Of a stretch of DNA of 64,000 bases, positions 46,793-56,400 are shown in pieces. This DNA is from Novipirellula herctigrandis. Its GTDB lineage: Bacteria > Planctomycetota > Planctomycetia > Pirellulales > Pirellulaceae. Under the pieces are notes generated by a model. The model saw only the letters and a list, made by a program, of their open reading frames with translations, searched no databases and was not told where the DNA came from. The stretch is from positions 6,485,632 to 6,549,631 of the forward strand of contig SJPJ01000001.1 of NCBI GenBank assembly GCA_007859835.1. The letters are read 5' to 3'. A program made the position numbers and the translations under genes. Position 1 is the first letter of the stretch; every line of letters starts with the position of its first letter.

Positions 46793-49144
46793 TTGACGCA
46801 GCTCGTGGCCGCTGCGATTCTGTTTCCACCTAATGTTGTTTACCCATCCAACACCCTTGAAAAGGTTAGTTTGTTGATACTTGCATTCTCCCAACACTCG
46901 TTGGCATCGTTTTGCCGATCGGCGATAGCGGTCTTTGCGTTTGTCGCTTCCGTAGCGTCACCCTCTTTCTTGGGTGCCCAGCAAGTTCGCCAATCCCCCG
47001 ACTTGACGACGCCTCGCGATATCGAACGTACTGGTTTCCAGGAGTCACGAGCCTACGACGTTCGTTCGGATCTGCGTACTGACTTTGTCATGGCCTACGG
47101 GATTGATCGCTCGCTTGGAGAGCGTTTGGCCCGTTGGCAGCAAGCGGGTTACGTTCCTCAAGTGATGACGGGCGTTTCGTGGGGCAATTACCAAGATTAT
47201 CTTGACGGCGAATATGACGGACGAAAGCACTGGGACGAAGGTCAGGTAGGAGCCAACGGGAATAAAGTCTCGCATGGTGAGCGTGTTCCCTATATGGTTC
47301 CATCGGTCGCGTTTAGCAATTACCTCAGCGAAGGTGTTAAACGGGCGATTGACGCAGGTGCGGTCGCTGTTCACCTTGAGGAGCCTGAGTTTTGGGCCGG
47401 CACCGGATTCTCCGAAGCGTTCAAACGTGAATGGCGAATTTATTACAAAGAACCGTTCCAGCGTCCCGATAGCAGCATCGATGCTCAGTACCGTGCCAGC
47501 AAGCTGAAATACTACTTGTATGCTCGTACTCTCGATCGAATTTGTTCGTCGCTGAAAGAATACGCATTAACAAAGTATGATCGCGAGGTTCGGTTCTATG
47601 TGCCAACCCATAGCTTGCTGAACTATGCTCAGTGGGAGATTGTCAGTCCCGAATCGGCGCTTTTGGACCTGCCTGCCATCGACGGATACATTGCTCAGAT
47701 ATGGACTGGCACTTCGAGAACCGAAAACACCTACGAAGGCATCCGAAAGGAGCGAACTTTCGAAACGGCCTACCTCGAATATGGCGTGATGCAAGAACTG
47801 GTTCGTGGAACGGATCGTCGAATGTGGTTCTTGCACGACCCAATCGAAGACAACCCGCGTCACGATTGGAACGACTACCGAACCAACTACACCCGCACGC
47901 TCGTCGCATCGCTGCTGCATGCGGGCGTTTGGCATTACGAAGTTTGCCCGTGGCCCAGCCGTGTCTTTAACGGGCGTTATCCGAGTCGCAGTCCAGATGC
48001 GACCAAAATCCCCGCTGAATACGCCACCACGCTTTCGGTTGTTTTTAATCAACTCCGTGATATGGAGCAAACGGAAGTCGCCTATGACACAAAGTCGACC
48101 GAGGTGGGAGTCTTCTTGTCCGATTCAGCAATGTTCCAACGAGCCAAGCCTGCGTTCACGACCAATGTGACGAAAGATCCCAGCGATTCGACGCGCGCGT
48201 CAACGTTGGAACTTGAAGATTTAACCGGCTTCTACGGGCTGACACTACCTTTGACCAAGCATGGTATTCCCGTTCGTCCCGTGCAACTTGATAATTTGAT
48301 TCGCAGTCCTGGGTATCTGAGCAATATGAAGACGTTGGTGCTCAGTTACGAATTCATGAAGCCAATGACACCGGCGCTGCACCAAGCTCTCGCACAATGG
48401 GTGTGGGCAGGTGGCAGCTTAGTTTATGTAGGCGCAGACACGGATCCATTTAACCAAGCCAATGATTGGTGGAACAGCGGTCCGGCTCACTATGAAAGTC
48501 CCGCTGAGCATCTCTTCGAGACTCTTGGGATGGGCCGTAATCCTGAGGTCGGTGTCCATCAAGTCCAACAAGGAAACGTCACAATCGAGCGAACGCACCC
48601 GGCATTCTATTCGCGTTCAAAAGAGAATGCCGACCAGTATCGAGCAGTCGTAAAGGCAGCGGTCCTGGCCAGTGGTGGTGTTTACGAGCCCAAGAATTAC
48701 ATCCGACTGCAGCGTGGTCCGTATCTAATTGCGGCAACTTACGATGAATCAATCAGCGAACAACCGTTGCGGATCGAAGGTAACTACGTCGACCTTCTCG
48801 ATGCCGACTTGCCGGTGTTGAATGAAGTTGTCGTCGAGCCAGGTCAACAGACGTGGTTGTTGGATTTGGATCGCGTCAGTGGTCCCGACGTCATGGTGTT
48901 AGCCGCCGCGGGGCGCATCGAAAATTGGATGGTCGACGAGACACAGGTGCAATACGAAATCACCGCACCGGCGGGCACCGTGGCAACGACTCGGCTGCGC
49001 ATCAGCAAATTGCCGAGTGACGTTTTGGTTGACGATGTGCCCTGCGAAGACTTTCACTGGGACAGCGATTCGCGGACGCTGCTTGTTCAGCATTCTGCAG
49101 GGCCGGAACCCGTCTCGGTTACCATCATTTACTCGGCAAATTGA
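46793..49144 (+). CDS. Secreted TIM-barrel-like protein of uncharacterised family
   Basis: A protein of up to 783 residues that I cannot assign to a named family. A signal-like hydrophobic segment lies at about residues 27-62 (ILAFSQHSLASFCRSAIAVF), so the true start may be a TTG near 46871 rather than the TTG at 46793; no ATG is available. Residues about 90-440 look like a glycosidase-type barrel: TGVSWGNYQDYLDG, AVHLEEPEFWAGTGFS, RFYVPTHSLLNYAQW, YIAQIWTGTSRT, MWFLHDPIEDNPRHDW, WHYEVCPWPSRVF. The acidic pairs in HLEEPEFW and HDPIEDNP are candidate catalytic residues. Residues about 480-600 resemble a GH42-like trimerisation (Rossmann) region (LVLSYEFMKPMTPALH), followed by beta-rich C-terminal domains. 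Probably a retaining-type glycosidase; inference. Confidence 0.7.
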   Translation: MTQLVAAAILFPPNVVYPSNTLEKVSLLILAFSQHSLASFCRSAIAVFAFVASVASPSFLGAQQVRQSPDLTTPRDIERTGFQESRAYDVRSDLRTDFVMAYGIDRSLGERLARWQQAGYVPQVMTGVSWGNYQDYLDGEYDGRKHWDEGQVGANGNKVSHGERVPYMVPSVAFSNYLSEGVKRAIDAGAVAVHLEEPEFWAGTGFSEAFKREWRIYYKEPFQRPDSSIDAQYRASKLKYYLYARTLDRICSSLKEYALTKYDREVRFYVPTHSLLNYAQWEIVSPESALLDLPAIDGYIAQIWTGTSRTENTYEGIRKERTFETAYLEYGVMQELVRGTDRRMWFLHDPIEDNPRHDWNDYRTNYTRTLVASLLHAGVWHYEVCPWPSRVFNGRYPSRSPDATKIPAEYATTLSVVFNQLRDMEQTEVAYDTKSTEVGVFLSDSAMFQRAKPAFTTNVTKDPSDSTRASTLELEDLTGFYGLTLPLTKHGIPVRPVQLDNLIRSPGYLSNMKTLVLSYEFMKPMTPALHQALAQWVWAGGSLVYVGADTDPFNQANDWWNSGPAHYESPAEHLFETLGMGRNPEVGVHQVQQGNVTIERTHPAFYSRSKENADQYRAVVKAAVLASGGVYEPKNYIRLQRGPYLIAATYDESISEQPLRIEGNYVDLLDADLPVLNEVVVEPGQQTWLLDLDRVSGPDVMVLAAAGRIENWMVDETQVQYEITAPAGTVATTRLRISKLPSDVLVDDVPCEDFHWDSDSRTLLVQHSAGPEPVSVTIIYSAN

Positions 49145-49184
49145 CCGTCGAATCTATCGGTGTCTTTGCCGCTTTCCGTTATCG

Positions 49185-49239
49185 GAAATCGCTGGTACCT
49201 AATGGGGGCCAGCGATTTCTCGAAGCCTTGGCTTCGAGA
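49185..49239. terminator. Two adjacent inverted repeats after the uncharacterised gene
   Basis: GAAATCGCTGG (49185-49195) pairs perfectly with CCAGCGATTTC (49209-49219) around 13 bases. Overlapping its end, TCTCGAAGCC-TT-GGCTTCGAGA (49218-49239) is a perfect ten-base palindrome with a two-base centre. They begin 41 bases after the stop and may jointly end transcription, although no T-run follows. Confidence 0.5.
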
Positions 49240-49399
49240 TCTGCTCGCCGTTTTGGACACGGTGGATTTTTGGAGAACCGCGGTCTTAATCTTCCTCTGC
49301 AAGGTTTCTGAAAGCAAACAATCAGGGGCATCCGTTCACACGCTGCGGCGGAACGAGTCCCGTTTTGACGCAATTTCGCAGGGAATTTGTAGGCACGCA

Positions 49400-49455
49400 T
49401 TAAATGGGGCCCGGTAAATGGGGCCCGGTAAATGGGGCCCGGTAAATGGGGCCCG
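49400..49455 (+). repeat. Four-copy tandem repeat of 14 bases
   Basis: The unit TAAATGGGGCCCGG occurs four times without a mismatch, and TAAA follows. Each copy contains the palindrome GGGCCC. It looks like recent slippage amplification or a variable-number repeat in the leader region of the FAD oxidoreductase operon. Confidence 0.92.
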
Positions 49456-49613
49456 GTAAAAATCAATTGCTCCCCGATAATGCATTCACTTAACTCATCG
49501 ATTGCAGCGGCGCCGTCGTGTAAACTAGTTGCACAAGTTCGAGGACTGGTTCCCGCGCAATTAACGCAATGATCAAGGCAAGGGAGCTTCTTGTGAACTG
49601 ATTCTCTGTTACA

Positions 49614-49637
49614 TAGTGTCAGGTAAGTAGTGTCAGG
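49614..49637 (+). repeat. Direct repeat TAGTGTCAGG, two copies
   Basis: TAGTGTCAGG at 49614-49623 recurs at 49628-49637, four bases apart, 24 bases before the oxidoreductase start. The GTGTCAGGC core resembles pieces of REP-type palindromes associated with REP tyrosine transposases, but no hairpin or transposase is present here. Confidence 0.6.
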
Positions 49638-49661
49638 CATTCCGATCAAAAGTTGGCTTCC

Positions 49662-51587
49662 ATGAAACGACGAGATTTTTTCAACAAGAGCGCCACCGGA
49701 GCGATTGCGGCTGGCTTGATCCCTGTGTCCTCTCAAGCGGCCGAGCCGTCGAGTTCATCCGGCGAGCGAACGTCTGATCAATGGCTCCAGCTCGGCACAG
49801 GGCAAATGGGGCTGCCCGATCGGAAGAAGACGGTGGACGCGGATGTGGCTGTTTTGGGAGGCGGGCTGGCAGGCATGTGTGCTGCGGTGGCCGCTGCACG
49901 AAATGGTGCGAAAACAATTTTGGTTCAAGACCGATCCGTTCTTGGTGGAAACGCATCAAGTGAGATTCGGGTTCACGTCAATGGCGTTACTCATCTAAGG
50001 CCAAAGGGGATTCCCGAACGTGAGACAGGGATAATTGAAGAGATCCTTCTGCACAACCGTTTCCATAACGCGCAGGAGTCGTATCCGGTTTGGGATCATG
50101 TGCTTTACGATTTCGTGACCCGCGAGCCTAATCTTGATTTGATGCTCAATACGCAGGCGATCGAAGCAGAAATGGCTGGTTCAACGATCGTAGCGGCACG
50201 TTGTTGGCAAATGACGACGGAAACGAAAATTACGATCAGAGCAAAACAGTTTATCGATTGTTCGGGCGATGGATTGCTGGCAGCGACCGCCGGTGCGCTT
50301 TACCGAACCGGACGAGAGGCGTCGTCGGAGTTTGATGAACGGTTTGCACCCAAAGTCGCGGACGGATGGCAAATGGGAGCATCGCTGTTGTTGTCCACAA
50401 AAGACATGGGCAAGCCAATGCCCTATGAGCCACCGTCCTACGTGATTAAATACGAAGCGGAAAAGTCGCACCCAAAACGAAAGATTAGCCCTTACGAAGG
50501 TGGAATTTGGTGGATCGAACTGGGTAGCGAATTCGACATCATCGCGGACCAGGAAAAGAATCGGCACAAGTTGATGGGCTATTTGCACGGTGTTTGGGAC
50601 TATATCAAAAATTCCGGAGAGTATCCTGAATCGGCGAATCATGTCCTCGATTGGGTCGGCACGCTTCCTGGACGACGTGAGTCACGTCGTTTCATCGGAG
50701 ATTTCGTTCTGTCCGAAAAAGATCTTACCGAGCACCGGCATTTTGAAGACGCCGTCGCGTATGGTGGGTGGTCGCTTGATGAGCATTGCCCCGGTGGAAT
50801 TGAAAACCTTGAGGACCCTCCGAGCTATTTTCACGACCACTTTTCGAAGGTTTATGAGATCCCATTTCGAAGTCTGTATTCCAAGAATATCTCGAATCTT
50901 CTATTCGCTGGAAGAAACATCAGCCAAACGCACATTGCCCTTTCTTCATCGCGTGTGATGGGAACTTGTTCTCTGATGGGGCAGGCGGCCGGCACGGCGG
51001 CCGCGTTGTGCGTGACAAAAACTATCCCGCCCCGCGAACTTGCACAGCAGCACATCAACGAACTGCAGGAACGATTGCTGCGAGACGACGCGTTTATCCC
51101 CAATCGACCCGCGAATGACGACGCGGATTTAGCCAAAACAGCGAGTCTGATTTTTGCATCGTCGACGATAACCGGAGACGCGGCTCTACTTAACGATGGT
51201 GTCTCTCGCGATGTCGATGACCAGGTTCATCATTGGCAATCTGATGGACTTCCGGCGGAAGTGCAACTCGAATGGGAACATCCGGTATCTCTTTCGAAAG
51301 TGGAAATAAAGTGTGACACTAACGTGAAACGCAATATTTTGATGCGTAAGGATTCAAGAGTGAGCGAGACATTTACCAATACCGTTCCAGAGGAATTGCT
51401 CAAGGCGCTTGAAGTGGAGGCTCGCGTCCGTGGCAAATGGGTTAGTGTTGGTGCAGAAGAAAAAAACCGAACGCGTTTGATCGGATTTCAGTTTAAGCCT
51501 GTTGAGGTAACGGCTATTCGAATTCGCGCAAAAGAAACCTACGGTTGCGAGAATGCAAAACTCTTTGAAGTGCGGTGCTACGCCTGA
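49662..51587 (+). CDS. Tat-exported FAD-dependent oxidoreductase
   Basis: A 641-residue flavoprotein. The start [20 protein letters not shown] is a twin-arginine signal; ATG 49662 is preferred to an in-frame TTG nine bases upstream. The dinucleotide-binding fold is [20 protein letters not shown] (about residues 62-81), followed by [16 protein letters not shown], typical of the FAD_oxidored (PF12831) family. [36 protein letters not shown] completes the FAD site near residue 430. The C-terminal 150 residues form a discoidin-like beta-sandwich ([20 protein letters not shown]). It probably oxidises a sugar or related hydroxy compound in the periplasm. Its stop TGA overlaps the ATG of the next gene, which indicates translational coupling with a possible electron-accepting partner. 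Confidence 0.88.
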   Translation: [641 protein letters not shown]

Positions 51588-52759
51588 TGCGTCGTCTTAT
51601 GGAAATCTCTGCGGTGATGTTGACCGCGGTTGCCGGAATGCTCGTTATGGGCCACTATCCCGTTTTGGGTCGGCATGCGTATGCCGCTGATGTGACGAAG
51701 ATTCACAAGCAGCACCACGTGCGACTGAAACACCCGGGATTGAAGACCACCGAAGGAGTGGATTGCCTGCTCTTGGAAACACGCGATCAAACCGATCTGT
51801 CCCAAGAGTATTCTCTAATCGTTGAATCTGTTTTTTGTGCGGACCATTTATGTAAAATAGTAAAAGTGCGGATATTTTTGGATGAACTGGGACGTTACAC
51901 TCGGTTCAATTTGGAACCTGGCACGGAGCTCGAAAAGGCAGAAGGGAAACCGTTTTCGGCTACGGACTATGACCAATTGCATTGCGTTCTCGGCGACCGA
52001 AACACCACGATGTGGGATCTCAAGTATGAAGAAATTGCCGGGTATCAGGATGTCGTCGCCCAGCCCGATACGGACTTGGACGGCATGTCCGGTGCCACCA
52101 AGTTACTCGATGAGTCCAAGTATGTAGTTGGCGCTGCATGGACTTGTTACACCCTGTGGCACTGGGTCAATGGGGGAATTGGACCGGTCATTCGAGGCAA
52201 GACCGCCGAGGCCAGCAACCGACGAGAGCTCAGGGCATATTTGCGGGACGGAAGTGAAGCTCACAAACAGTTTGCTCTTGAACAACTAATCGAGCGTGAC
52301 GCGTACGATGCCGAATCGCTTGACGCAATCAACCAATTGATTTCCGTTGATGATTTAACATTGCAAAAGTTGCTAATCAAGTACGCGGAGCATGCGACAG
52401 CCGATCGTTACTTTTCGATGATTGAACTGTTTTTCTCGTCCGAGAATCAAAAAATGCGTCTGAGGAGTCTTCGTTCCTTGTTGGACTCAGAACACTCGCC
52501 CTCGGCAAATGTCTATGCAAATTTGGCGAAGCAAATTTCCCGTTCGGTGTCCTATCAAGAAGTTGCTCTCTTTGTGGATCTCGCAAGTAGTCGAGAGAAA
52601 ATGTCTTCGCCAGTCATCTCTGAATTGGTCAAGCTATTAGAAAGCGAAAATTTGCTTATCGCTCGAAGAGTTTATTGGGCTCTTTGTGAATGTGCTCTTT
52701 CTGGTACAGAGAACGCAAAGCTAGAGGCGTTTCGGAAACGACACTCGGATATCCTTTAG
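51587..52759 (+). CDS. Exported protein with SGAT flavinylation-like motif and helical repeats
   Basis: A 390-residue protein starting at ATG 51587, inside the stop codon of the FAD oxidoreductase (TGATG). A hydrophobic N-terminus (about 8-27, ISAVMLTAVAGMLVMG) is a signal or anchor. Residues about 50-195 end in DTDLDGMSGATKLLDESK; DGxSGAT is the motif to which ApbE attaches FMN covalently in FMN-binding domains (RnfG/NqrC type), with Thr171 as candidate. The rest of the domain is too divergent to be certain, and the usual Ser/Thr after the motif is Lys. Residues about 205-385 are alpha-helical HEAT-like repeats. It likely forms a redox pair with the oxidoreductase. Family not recognised by name. 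Confidence 0.75.
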   Translation: MRRLMEISAVMLTAVAGMLVMGHYPVLGRHAYAADVTKIHKQHHVRLKHPGLKTTEGVDCLLLETRDQTDLSQEYSLIVESVFCADHLCKIVKVRIFLDELGRYTRFNLEPGTELEKAEGKPFSATDYDQLHCVLGDRNTTMWDLKYEEIAGYQDVVAQPDTDLDGMSGATKLLDESKYVVGAAWTCYTLWHWVNGGIGPVIRGKTAEASNRRELRAYLRDGSEAHKQFALEQLIERDAYDAESLDAINQLISVDDLTLQKLLIKYAEHATADRYFSMIELFFSSENQKMRLRSLRSLLDSEHSPSANVYANLAKQISRSVSYQEVALFVDLASSREKMSSPVISELVKLLESENLLIARRVYWALCECALSGTENAKLEAFRKRHSDIL

Positions 52760-52855
52760 CAATGATCGGCTTCAACGACCCGCATTTTCGAGCGGATCGA
52801 GCGAAGGCTTTACAGTCGCATGTCGTGTGTCCAAGAGGCTTTGCTTCGTTGACAG

Positions 52856-53170
52856 TCACGATTTCGGTTTTGACACGACATCTTCGACCCAGCTTCGTGC
52901 ACGCATCATGGTTGGGAACCCGATGGTTGGGCCAGTAAGAATGGCAACGTGGCGAAGGTCGTCTGCGGTGCAGCCTGCTTCGAGCGCCTTTCGACAATGC
53001 GAATGGGCTCCGCCTTCCAAGGCTGCGCCGATCGAGATGCCGAGTTTCACTAACGCAATCTCGCGTTCGGATAACGGCCCTGATTCACGCGTTGCCTTGC
53101 CGAATGCTTCATAGGCTTGCATCAACTCGGGGTGGTCGATGTGCATTTGTTTGTATGGTTTCGGAATCAT
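52856..53170 (-). CDS. Carboxymuconolactone decarboxylase-like (AhpD fold) small protein
   Basis: A 104-residue cytosolic protein. ATRESGPLSEREIALVKLGI, GAHSHCRKALEAGCTADDLR and HVAILTGPTIGFPTMMRA follow the carboxymuconolactone decarboxylase/AhpD fold, in which a Cys-His region acts in peroxide reduction or decarboxylation. The AhpD CxxC pair is absent: only SHC and a Cys seven residues later are seen, so peroxidase activity by the standard mechanism is doubtful. It lies convergent to the flavoprotein pair. A link to handling hydrogen peroxide from flavin oxidases is possible but speculative. About 290 bases downstream of its start are without features. Confidence 0.82.
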   Translation of the reverse strand: MIPKPYKQMHIDHPELMQAYEAFGKATRESGPLSEREIALVKLGISIGAALEGGAHSHCRKALEAGCTADDLRHVAILTGPTIGFPTMMRARSWVEDVVSKPKS

Positions 53171-53463
53171 GGAAACGGTCTTTTAGTAAAGGAGATAGGC
53201 AAACGGATCGCGTTTATTCTAGAAGAGCATCTGTTTGGTTTGGTCATTGTTGATGAAGGTCTCGTTCTTGGCCTCCTACTTTGTAACTCGTCCGCGGCCC
53301 GTTTTGGGTAACAACGGAATCATAACATTTACGATTCAGTAAAGAACAGCCGATGCATCCATGATGGATTTGGATGTATGACAAGTCCGTGGAACCATCA
53401 TGCAAACCGATCCAAAGTCGTGCGGTTTCGTGATGGATGCTTACGGGAATAGGTGTTCCGTAT

Positions 53464-56400
53464 TCATGGTTTGGTTTTCGTTGAAAGCGACTTTAGATAG
53501 CGGATGGTTTGGGGAACTTGCGTTTCGATAGAAGGGCTTTCGTCTTCAATATAGTAATGCTCGACCCCGGCTTGCTTTGCTGCAATCAAGATAGCCGGAA
53601 TGTCCAATTGTCCGGTCCCCAAAGCGACATCGTTTTCGGGCGAAGTATGGCCTGAGAGGTCGCCTTGGACTCCCTTTTTGAGATCCTTCAAATGAATCAA
53701 CTTGATGCGATCACCATAGCGGCGAAGTAGTTCCGGTGGATCGGCACCGGGAAAGTACGCCCAAAGAATGTCCAATTCGATAAAGACATATTTCGGGTCC
53801 GTATTAGCCATTAGCACATCAAACAGTGTCCCGTCTTGGTAAGGGATGAACTCGAAACCGTGGTTGTGGTAACAGAACGTTAATCCGTGTTTTTCCTTTA
53901 GCTCTTTACCAATTTCATTGAACTCGCGTGCGGTTTGCTGAGCAAATTCATAGGTGAAGGGTTGGCGATTGGGGATCCAGGCGACTCGCACAAATTTTGC
54001 ACCGAGCGTTTTTGCGTTCTCGGCAACTTGGCGAATGTTGTTTCTGGCGTCGTTATAGCTCACTCCAAATGACGAGCATTTCATACCTCGTTGATCGAGC
54101 ATCGCGCGAATCTCGCTTGCTGTTTTTCCGAACAGGTTGGAGAACTCCATATCGATCACACCGAGTGAGCGGATCGTATCAAGCGTCCCTTCGAAATCGG
54201 TAGTGAACTCGTTGCGATACGTATAAGAAACCATCCCCGGCGTTTGTGGAAACAGCGGTTTGGATTCCGGTTTCTTATTCGCCCTCGAAGGCTCCCCTGC
54301 AAGCTCCTCCGCAAGCACAGCTGTGGCGTGCTGAGCGAAGAGGCCTCGCAGATCTTTTGCGTAGGTGCTAAGGAGTTTTTCGCCGAGCCCCTCTTTGTCA
54401 CCACAGCGATAGAGTGCGCGAGCAAGGATGATTTCACGCAGCGGTTGGGATCGTTTTTCATTGCCCGCCGATTTCTCTTTCGCAGCGATATCGGTGATCG
54501 CATGCCCGCTCATGCCAGGTTTCAATAATAGGTTTGCCAGCGGAGCAGCAGCTTGTCGATTGGCGAGCGTTTCCAGCCCAATCGCGACGGCGCGGTGATG
54601 CGAAAACTCGGATGATGCATCGAGTTGTTCTAGTTTTTGTAAAATGGATTCGAGTGCGATTGGGCTTTGCGATCGCCCGAGTGCAATGATGAGGGAGTCG
54701 AGTCGTGATAGGCTGCCGCCGAATTGTCCCATGCCACGGAAATTCCAACCTTCATCCCATCTCGATTCGTTGATGGTCTTGGCAAGTAATTCGCTTCCGG
54801 TGGGATCGCCAAGCATGCCGAGAATATTGGCATAAATCAATCGGTTGCTTTCGTCGGACTGCGCAGCGTAAGCGGTGCGGAGCATCGGTATCGCAGTATC
54901 ACTTTGGTCCAAAATGATCGAAAGTCCACGGTAGTCGAGGATCACGGACTGCACCGCCGCTTTGACCGTATCGATCGAGGGCGGCGGTGAATCTTGTTGA
55001 TCAAGCACGTTGGGTTCGAGAGAACCGATCTGAACCAAGTGCTTTTGCAATGCCGGGATATCAATCGATCGCAGAGATGTATTCTGTGTTGCGGCCATCG
55101 ATGCCGCCAATCCGGCTGCATAGCCTTGGTTTTGTATGCACGCTTGCATTCTCAGAATCGGCATGGCATCGCGATCAGCACTGATGCCCAAGCCCGTTAC
55201 CAAAACGCCATCGAGATCTTTAGGTAACAGAGCTCGATAGGGAACCGGAACCGTCATTTGTTTCTTATCGGGAAAGTGGATTAAGAAAACAGGATGAACG
55301 GTAAATCCATGGGTATCAAAATTGCTTTGATGCATGGCGATGGTGTCATAGTAAGTCCGGTTGTTCATCAAATCGAGCGGAGTGATAAACGTCTCACCAA
55401 CAATCCGCCGGCGTTCACGCGAATCAATGAACGGAGAAATGTCGTAGGCGTCTTTGTATTTCTCGCGTGCCGAAACAATCATACGCCACTGGTCTATCGG
55501 GTCCGATTCGTCGGAAAACGAGTAATCCGTATTGGTGTATCCGGTTCCCAGTGCTCGTGGTGACAATCCGGTCCCTTGCATAGCAACATGATCCGCGGAC
55601 GTGGAAATGGTGGCAGCTCCGGCGGCGGCCGCGACATCGGCATTGCCGGTCGAATCGACAACGGTTTTCGCTAAAACTACGCCTCGACCTTGCGGCGTCA
55701 CAACAACAACCCCTTTGACGAAATTGCCACTGACCAAAGTGCCGCAGCCAAGTGTTGAGAACCAAATATCGCAACCCGCTGTTCTCGCTTCACGCCGCCA
55801 ATATTCGCGTTTGGTCACAGGGTTCCAGCCCCCATGACGCTGTGGCCCACCCATCAATTCAACACCTTGATCGACTTCGCTACTAAAACCTTTACGGTAC
55901 CCGTGATAGTAGCTGCTGATCAGGCCAAGCGTCCCAACGCCACCGAGATGGTCTTGATATTCGATAAGCAATGTTTTGGAGCCCCGTCGCCCAGCAGCGA
56001 TCGCGGCTGGCGCACCACCGGTTCCCCCGCCGACAACCACGACGTCGTATTGCCCCAAAATTGGTAGAGCACGATCGGGCGAATGAACCACCGGTCGATT
56101 CCTGTCGGTTGGTCGAACGCCTTGCAAGAATTCTTTGACTTCCGCATACGTATTCGTTTTCGAGGCGGGGGATGCGGAAATGGTCACCGATTCTGTTGTT
56201 GGGATGGACCTTGCTCGTTCGGCTGCCGAAGCACCGATTCGTTTACCAAGACGCATTAAGTTAAGTGGCCGGATCAATTGTTCCGCAACGCCACGTGACA
56301 CGTCTGCCATCGCTCCAAGCACATACAAACGAGGCATCTTCTTCGGTTGACAGGCTTCCAGTGCAATCGTTTCGGGATCAAAGGAACGCTGTTCGACGTT

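Larger units (their letters stand above)
49145..49661. other. Repeat-rich intergenic region
   Basis: This gap carries two nested hairpins, a four-copy 14-base tandem repeat and a short direct repeat (all listed separately) but no credible gene. The reverse open frame across the tandem repeat encodes a low-complexity TGPHLPGPIYRAP-type string and is considered spurious. Confidence 0.7.

Noticed and set aside
49400..49455. Tandem repeat considered as a CRISPR array
   Set aside because: The units are 14 bases with no spacers and no cas genes are nearby.
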